NCBI RefSeq assembly: GCF_036388275.1
Contig: NZ_DASVSF010000113.1
Location: 186,001-250,000, forward strand
DNA from: Longimicrobium sp.
Lineage (GTDB): Bacteria; Gemmatimonadota; Gemmatimonadetes; Longimicrobiales; Longimicrobiaceae
DNA length: 64,000 bases
Reading direction: 5' to 3'
Below are positions 62,118-64,000 of the stretch, piece after piece (position 1 is the stretch's first letter; each line of letters opens with the position of its first letter). Below the pieces are notes generated by a model. The model was given only the letters and a program-made list of their open reading frames with translations, did not search any database and was not told the origin of the DNA. The position numbers were made by a program, and so were the translations under genes.

Positions 62118-62948
62118 CTACCCGTGCCGCTGGTTCACCCGCAACGCAATCCGCGCGGCGACGCCCAGCGGAAGCAGGCGCCCGAACAGCGTGGCCGCCC
62201 GGTTCGCCGCGCCGGGAACCACGTGAGCCCGGTCCGCGTCGAACGCGTCCAGTCCCCCCGCGACCACCTGCTCGGGCGTCAGGTAGCCCGGCTGCCCCTC
62301 GTACACGCGCGTGCCGGCCACCGCCTGGAACCCGCTGGGCGTGGGCCCGGGGCACAGGGCCATCACGCGCACCCCGGCTTGCCGGTTCTCCACCGCCAGC
62401 GACTCCGAGAGCGACAGCACGAACGCCTTGGTGGCCGCGTAGGCCGCCATCGAGGGCACGGGCTGAAAGGCGACGATTGAGGCCACGTTGATGATGCCCC
62501 CCGCTCCGCGCTCCCGCATCTCCCCCACGGCCAGGTGCGCCAGCTCCAGCAGCGCCGTGCAGTTCAGCGACACCATCTCCGCCTGCCGCTCCCTCGGCAG
62601 CTCGTGGAAGCGGCCGCGCAGCCCGAAGCCCGCGTTGTTCACCAGCAGGTGCACTGGATGCTCGGCCGAAGCCTGTTCCCACGCCCGCGCCGCGGCCCCG
62701 GGCACCGCCAGGTCCGCGGCAACCACCTGCGTCTCGATGCCGTGCTCCCGCCGCAGCGCATCGCCCAGCGCCTGCAGCCGGTCCGCGGAACGCGCGCAGA
62801 GCACCAGGTTCATCCCGCGCGCCGCAAGCGCCCACGCGAACGCCTCGCCGATGCCCATCGACGCGCCCGTCACCAGCGCCCACCGGCCGCGGTATTCGAA
62901 GGGCCCGGAGCCGGCGGACCGGGAACGCTCGGACGGATGATCGGGCAT
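62118..62948 (-). CDS. SDR family NAD(P)-dependent oxidoreductase
   Basis: 276 residues. Rossmann motif ALVTGASMGIGEAFAW, LLVNNAGFGLRG (NNAG), catalytic Ser in INVASIVAFQP and Tyr-x3-Lys in AAYAATKAFVLSLSE. A 20-residue lead precedes the Rossmann motif. Substrate unknown. Confidence 0.9.
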   Translation of the reverse strand: MPDHPSERSRSAGSGPFEYRGRWALVTGASMGIGEAFAWALAARGMNLVLCARSADRLQALGDALRREHGIETQVVAADLAVPGAAARAWEQASAEHPVHLLVNNAGFGLRGRFHELPRERQAEMVSLNCTALLELAHLAVGEMRERGAGGIINVASIVAFQPVPSMAAYAATKAFVLSLSESLAVENRQAGVRVMALCPGPTPSGFQAVAGTRVYEGQPGYLTPEQVVAGGLDAFDADRAHVVPGAANRAATLFGRLLPLGVAARIALRVNQRHG

Positions 62949-62976
62949 GGTAACAATCGAAGGCAGGAGAAACGAA

Positions 62977-63006
62977 AAGGGCGCGGGAATCAGCTCCCGC
63001 GCCCTT
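62977..63006 (-). terminator. terminator hairpin upstream of the SDR gene
   Basis: AAGGGCGCGGGA (62977-62988) pairs perfectly with TCCCGCGCCCTT (62995-63006). On the minus strand TTTCGTTTC follows. It likely ends the SMI1/KNR4 transcript, whose stop is at 63168. Confidence 0.6.
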
Positions 63007-63167
63007 CGCGTTGCGAACTTCGCGCCCGCTCACGTCGTGGTGCGCCGGTCGTGTCCAGCCGCTCGATACGAGCCGGCCACTTCTGGTGCCACACCTGCGA
63101 GGCTCCCGCGCCGGCTTCTTGGTTATTTCGGGAGACGTCCGCCCTTCAGCAATCACATCCCAAGATC

Positions 63168-63668
63168 CTATACCGTGCAGTTAGCGGGATCAGCTACGAA
63201 CTCCGCGAGGGACTCACACTCAAACTCGAACTCGCCAGTCTCATGATCGAGTGCGAGCACCTGACCGGCAGTGAAGTCGCCGAAACCTCTCAAGCAGAGC
63301 GCGTAAACGACCCCAAAGCCGTTCTTCTGCGCAAAGAACACCACGTTGTGGAACTCCTCGACGGCAGGAATGGGACCCTCACTGCCGCCGAAGTAATCCC
63401 GTAGCTGCTCCGGCTGCTCCAGGATTTGTGGAACGCTCAGGTACAGCGGATTCCACCCTGGTCCCCAGTACTTGTCCCGATAAGCAACCCCGTTGAACTC
63501 GAACAACATCGAACGATGATCAGGGTGCAAGCCTGAGCCGAAAGTGTTCTCCAGCCGAGCGATGTCCTCGCTGGTTGCAGGGGCCGCGAACCTGTACTCG
63601 CTCGCGAGATAATCGCGATCCTCGAATTCCTCTATCGCTTCATCCAACAGCGTTTTCCACTGCGCCAT
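63168..63668 (-). CDS. SMI1/KNR4 (SUKH) family protein
   Basis: 166 residues from ATG 63668 with AAGGTG. SUKH motifs: PATSEDIARLENTFGSGLHP, RSMLFEFNGVAYRD, WGPGWNPLYLSVPQILEQPE and VEEFHNVVFFAQKNGFG, ending GFGDFTAGQVLALDHETGEF. SUKH proteins serve mostly as immunity proteins for polymorphic toxins; no toxin is seen in the window. Confidence 0.85.
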   Translation of the reverse strand: MAQWKTLLDEAIEEFEDRDYLASEYRFAAPATSEDIARLENTFGSGLHPDHRSMLFEFNGVAYRDKYWGPGWNPLYLSVPQILEQPEQLRDYFGGSEGPIPAVEEFHNVVFFAQKNGFGVVYALCLRGFGDFTAGQVLALDHETGEFEFECESLAEFVADPANCTV

Positions 63669-63749
63669 GTCGCACCTTCAGTTGCGTGACAAGAGCGTTT
63701 CAGGAAAACGAACCGGACGCCGGCCCAGGAACGTCCCGCATGACCGGCG

Positions 63750-64000
63750 CTACCAGCTGAGCCCGCTGTCCAGCAGGGCCTGGGCCTCGTCGGCGCTGGC
63801 CGGGCGCGAGAACAGGTAGCCCTGCCCGTACTCGCAGCGCAGCGCGCGGATCTGGCTGAGCACGCCCGGGTTCTCGATGCCCTCCGTCACCACCTCCACC
63901 CCCAGCGCCTGCGCCATGGCCACGATGGTGCGCACGATCTGCAGCGGGTCGTCGCCCGCCCCCGTCACGAACGAGCGGTCGATCTTCAGCGCGTCCAGCG
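63750..64000 (-). CDS. EAL domain phosphodiesterase (partial)
   Basis: The final ~83 codons of a minus-strand gene whose 5' end is outside the window. Residues reading LDALKIDRSFVTGAGDD, AMAQALGVEVVTEGIENPGV and EYGQGYLFSRP match the last motifs of EAL domains that hydrolyse cyclic di-GMP. The glutamate in VVTEGIE and the DDFG-equivalent upstream are the expected catalytic positions. GGDEF or sensor domains cannot be assessed. Confidence 0.85.
   Translation of the reverse strand, partial: LDALKIDRSFVTGAGDDPLQIVRTIVAMAQALGVEVVTEGIENPGVLSQIRALRCEYGQGYLFSRPASADEAQALLDSGLSW

Overview
The window is high-GC bacterial DNA that reads like a member of the Gemmatimonadota, most likely a Longimicrobium relative. 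This is inference from gene style: pinensin-type leader peptides ending in Cys-Cys, many secreted lipoproteins, ECF sigma factors next to membrane anti-sigma-like proteins, a CHAT-TPR protein and HAF-repeat proteins. No rRNA, tRNA, CRISPR array or complete insertion sequence was recognised.

Layout. 0-0.6 kb: first copy of a divergent pair, a small protein with the motif LEMLxDRFGAxE facing a small helix-turn-helix (HTH) protein. 0.6-5.4 kb: a UvrA-like ABC ATPase followed by three orphan lanthipeptide-like precursors on the opposite strand, with broken copies of the uvrA 3' end between them. 5.5-13 kb: housekeeping and envelope genes (NCS2 permease, VOC protein, HEAT-cyclophilin lipoprotein-like protein, MtfA-type peptidase, AhpD-like protein, HAF lipoprotein, serine hydrolase). 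13.2-20.3 kb: a caspase-fold peptidase with an unknown partner, a divergent sigma factor with a membrane anti-sigma-like gene, and a 1039-residue TPR-CHAT protein; this may be a regulated protease or cell-death locus. 20.5-31.4 kb: YCII/ECF pair, two lamin-tail lipoproteins (one fused to a DNA/RNA nuclease) around an orphan lasso-like precursor, a GH5-like enzyme and a site-2 protease.

31.4-34.7 kb: second copy of the divergent pair leading into a KAP P-loop NTPase of visibly lower GC, with a possible -1 frameshift or coupled downstream gene; it looks like an acquired defence-type island. 35-50.9 kb: DUF3667 membrane protein, methyltransferase, beta-lactamase-like hydrolase, PP-loop ATPase, DHH phosphoesterase, LuxE-like ligase, a Gly/Arg/Tyr-rich protein, a cNMP-binding-domain/aspartase fusion, an ABC-ATPase plus DUF4276 (TOPRIM-like) pair, two paralogous beta-barrels and a PAS protein. 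51.5-57.6 kb: DinB polymerase, an ECF sigma/anti-sigma/PDZ operon, an M23 peptidase and a KTSC protein. 57.7-64 kb: an orphan Phd-type antitoxin, the third copy of the divergent pair (with twin palindromic operators over the promoter and identical hairpins on both sides), an M20 amidohydrolase, DUF4097 protein, SDR, SMI1/KNR4 protein and the end of an EAL protein.

The intergenic DNA is rich in dispersed repeats. Two arrays of GC-rich hairpins with an AAACWGC loop (42.9-43.6 and 51.0-51.3 kb) are tied to a ~195-nt repeat in opposite orientations. Another family occurs at 38.9, 61.8 and 62.0 kb, and 8-nt tandem repeats occur at 39.06 and 52.78 kb.

The best candidates for something undescribed are the three-copy HTH/DRFGAxE module, the precursor array interleaved with uvrA remnants, the caspase-CHAT locus and the KAP island. 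All functions are read from sequence motifs and memory of families; nothing was searched.
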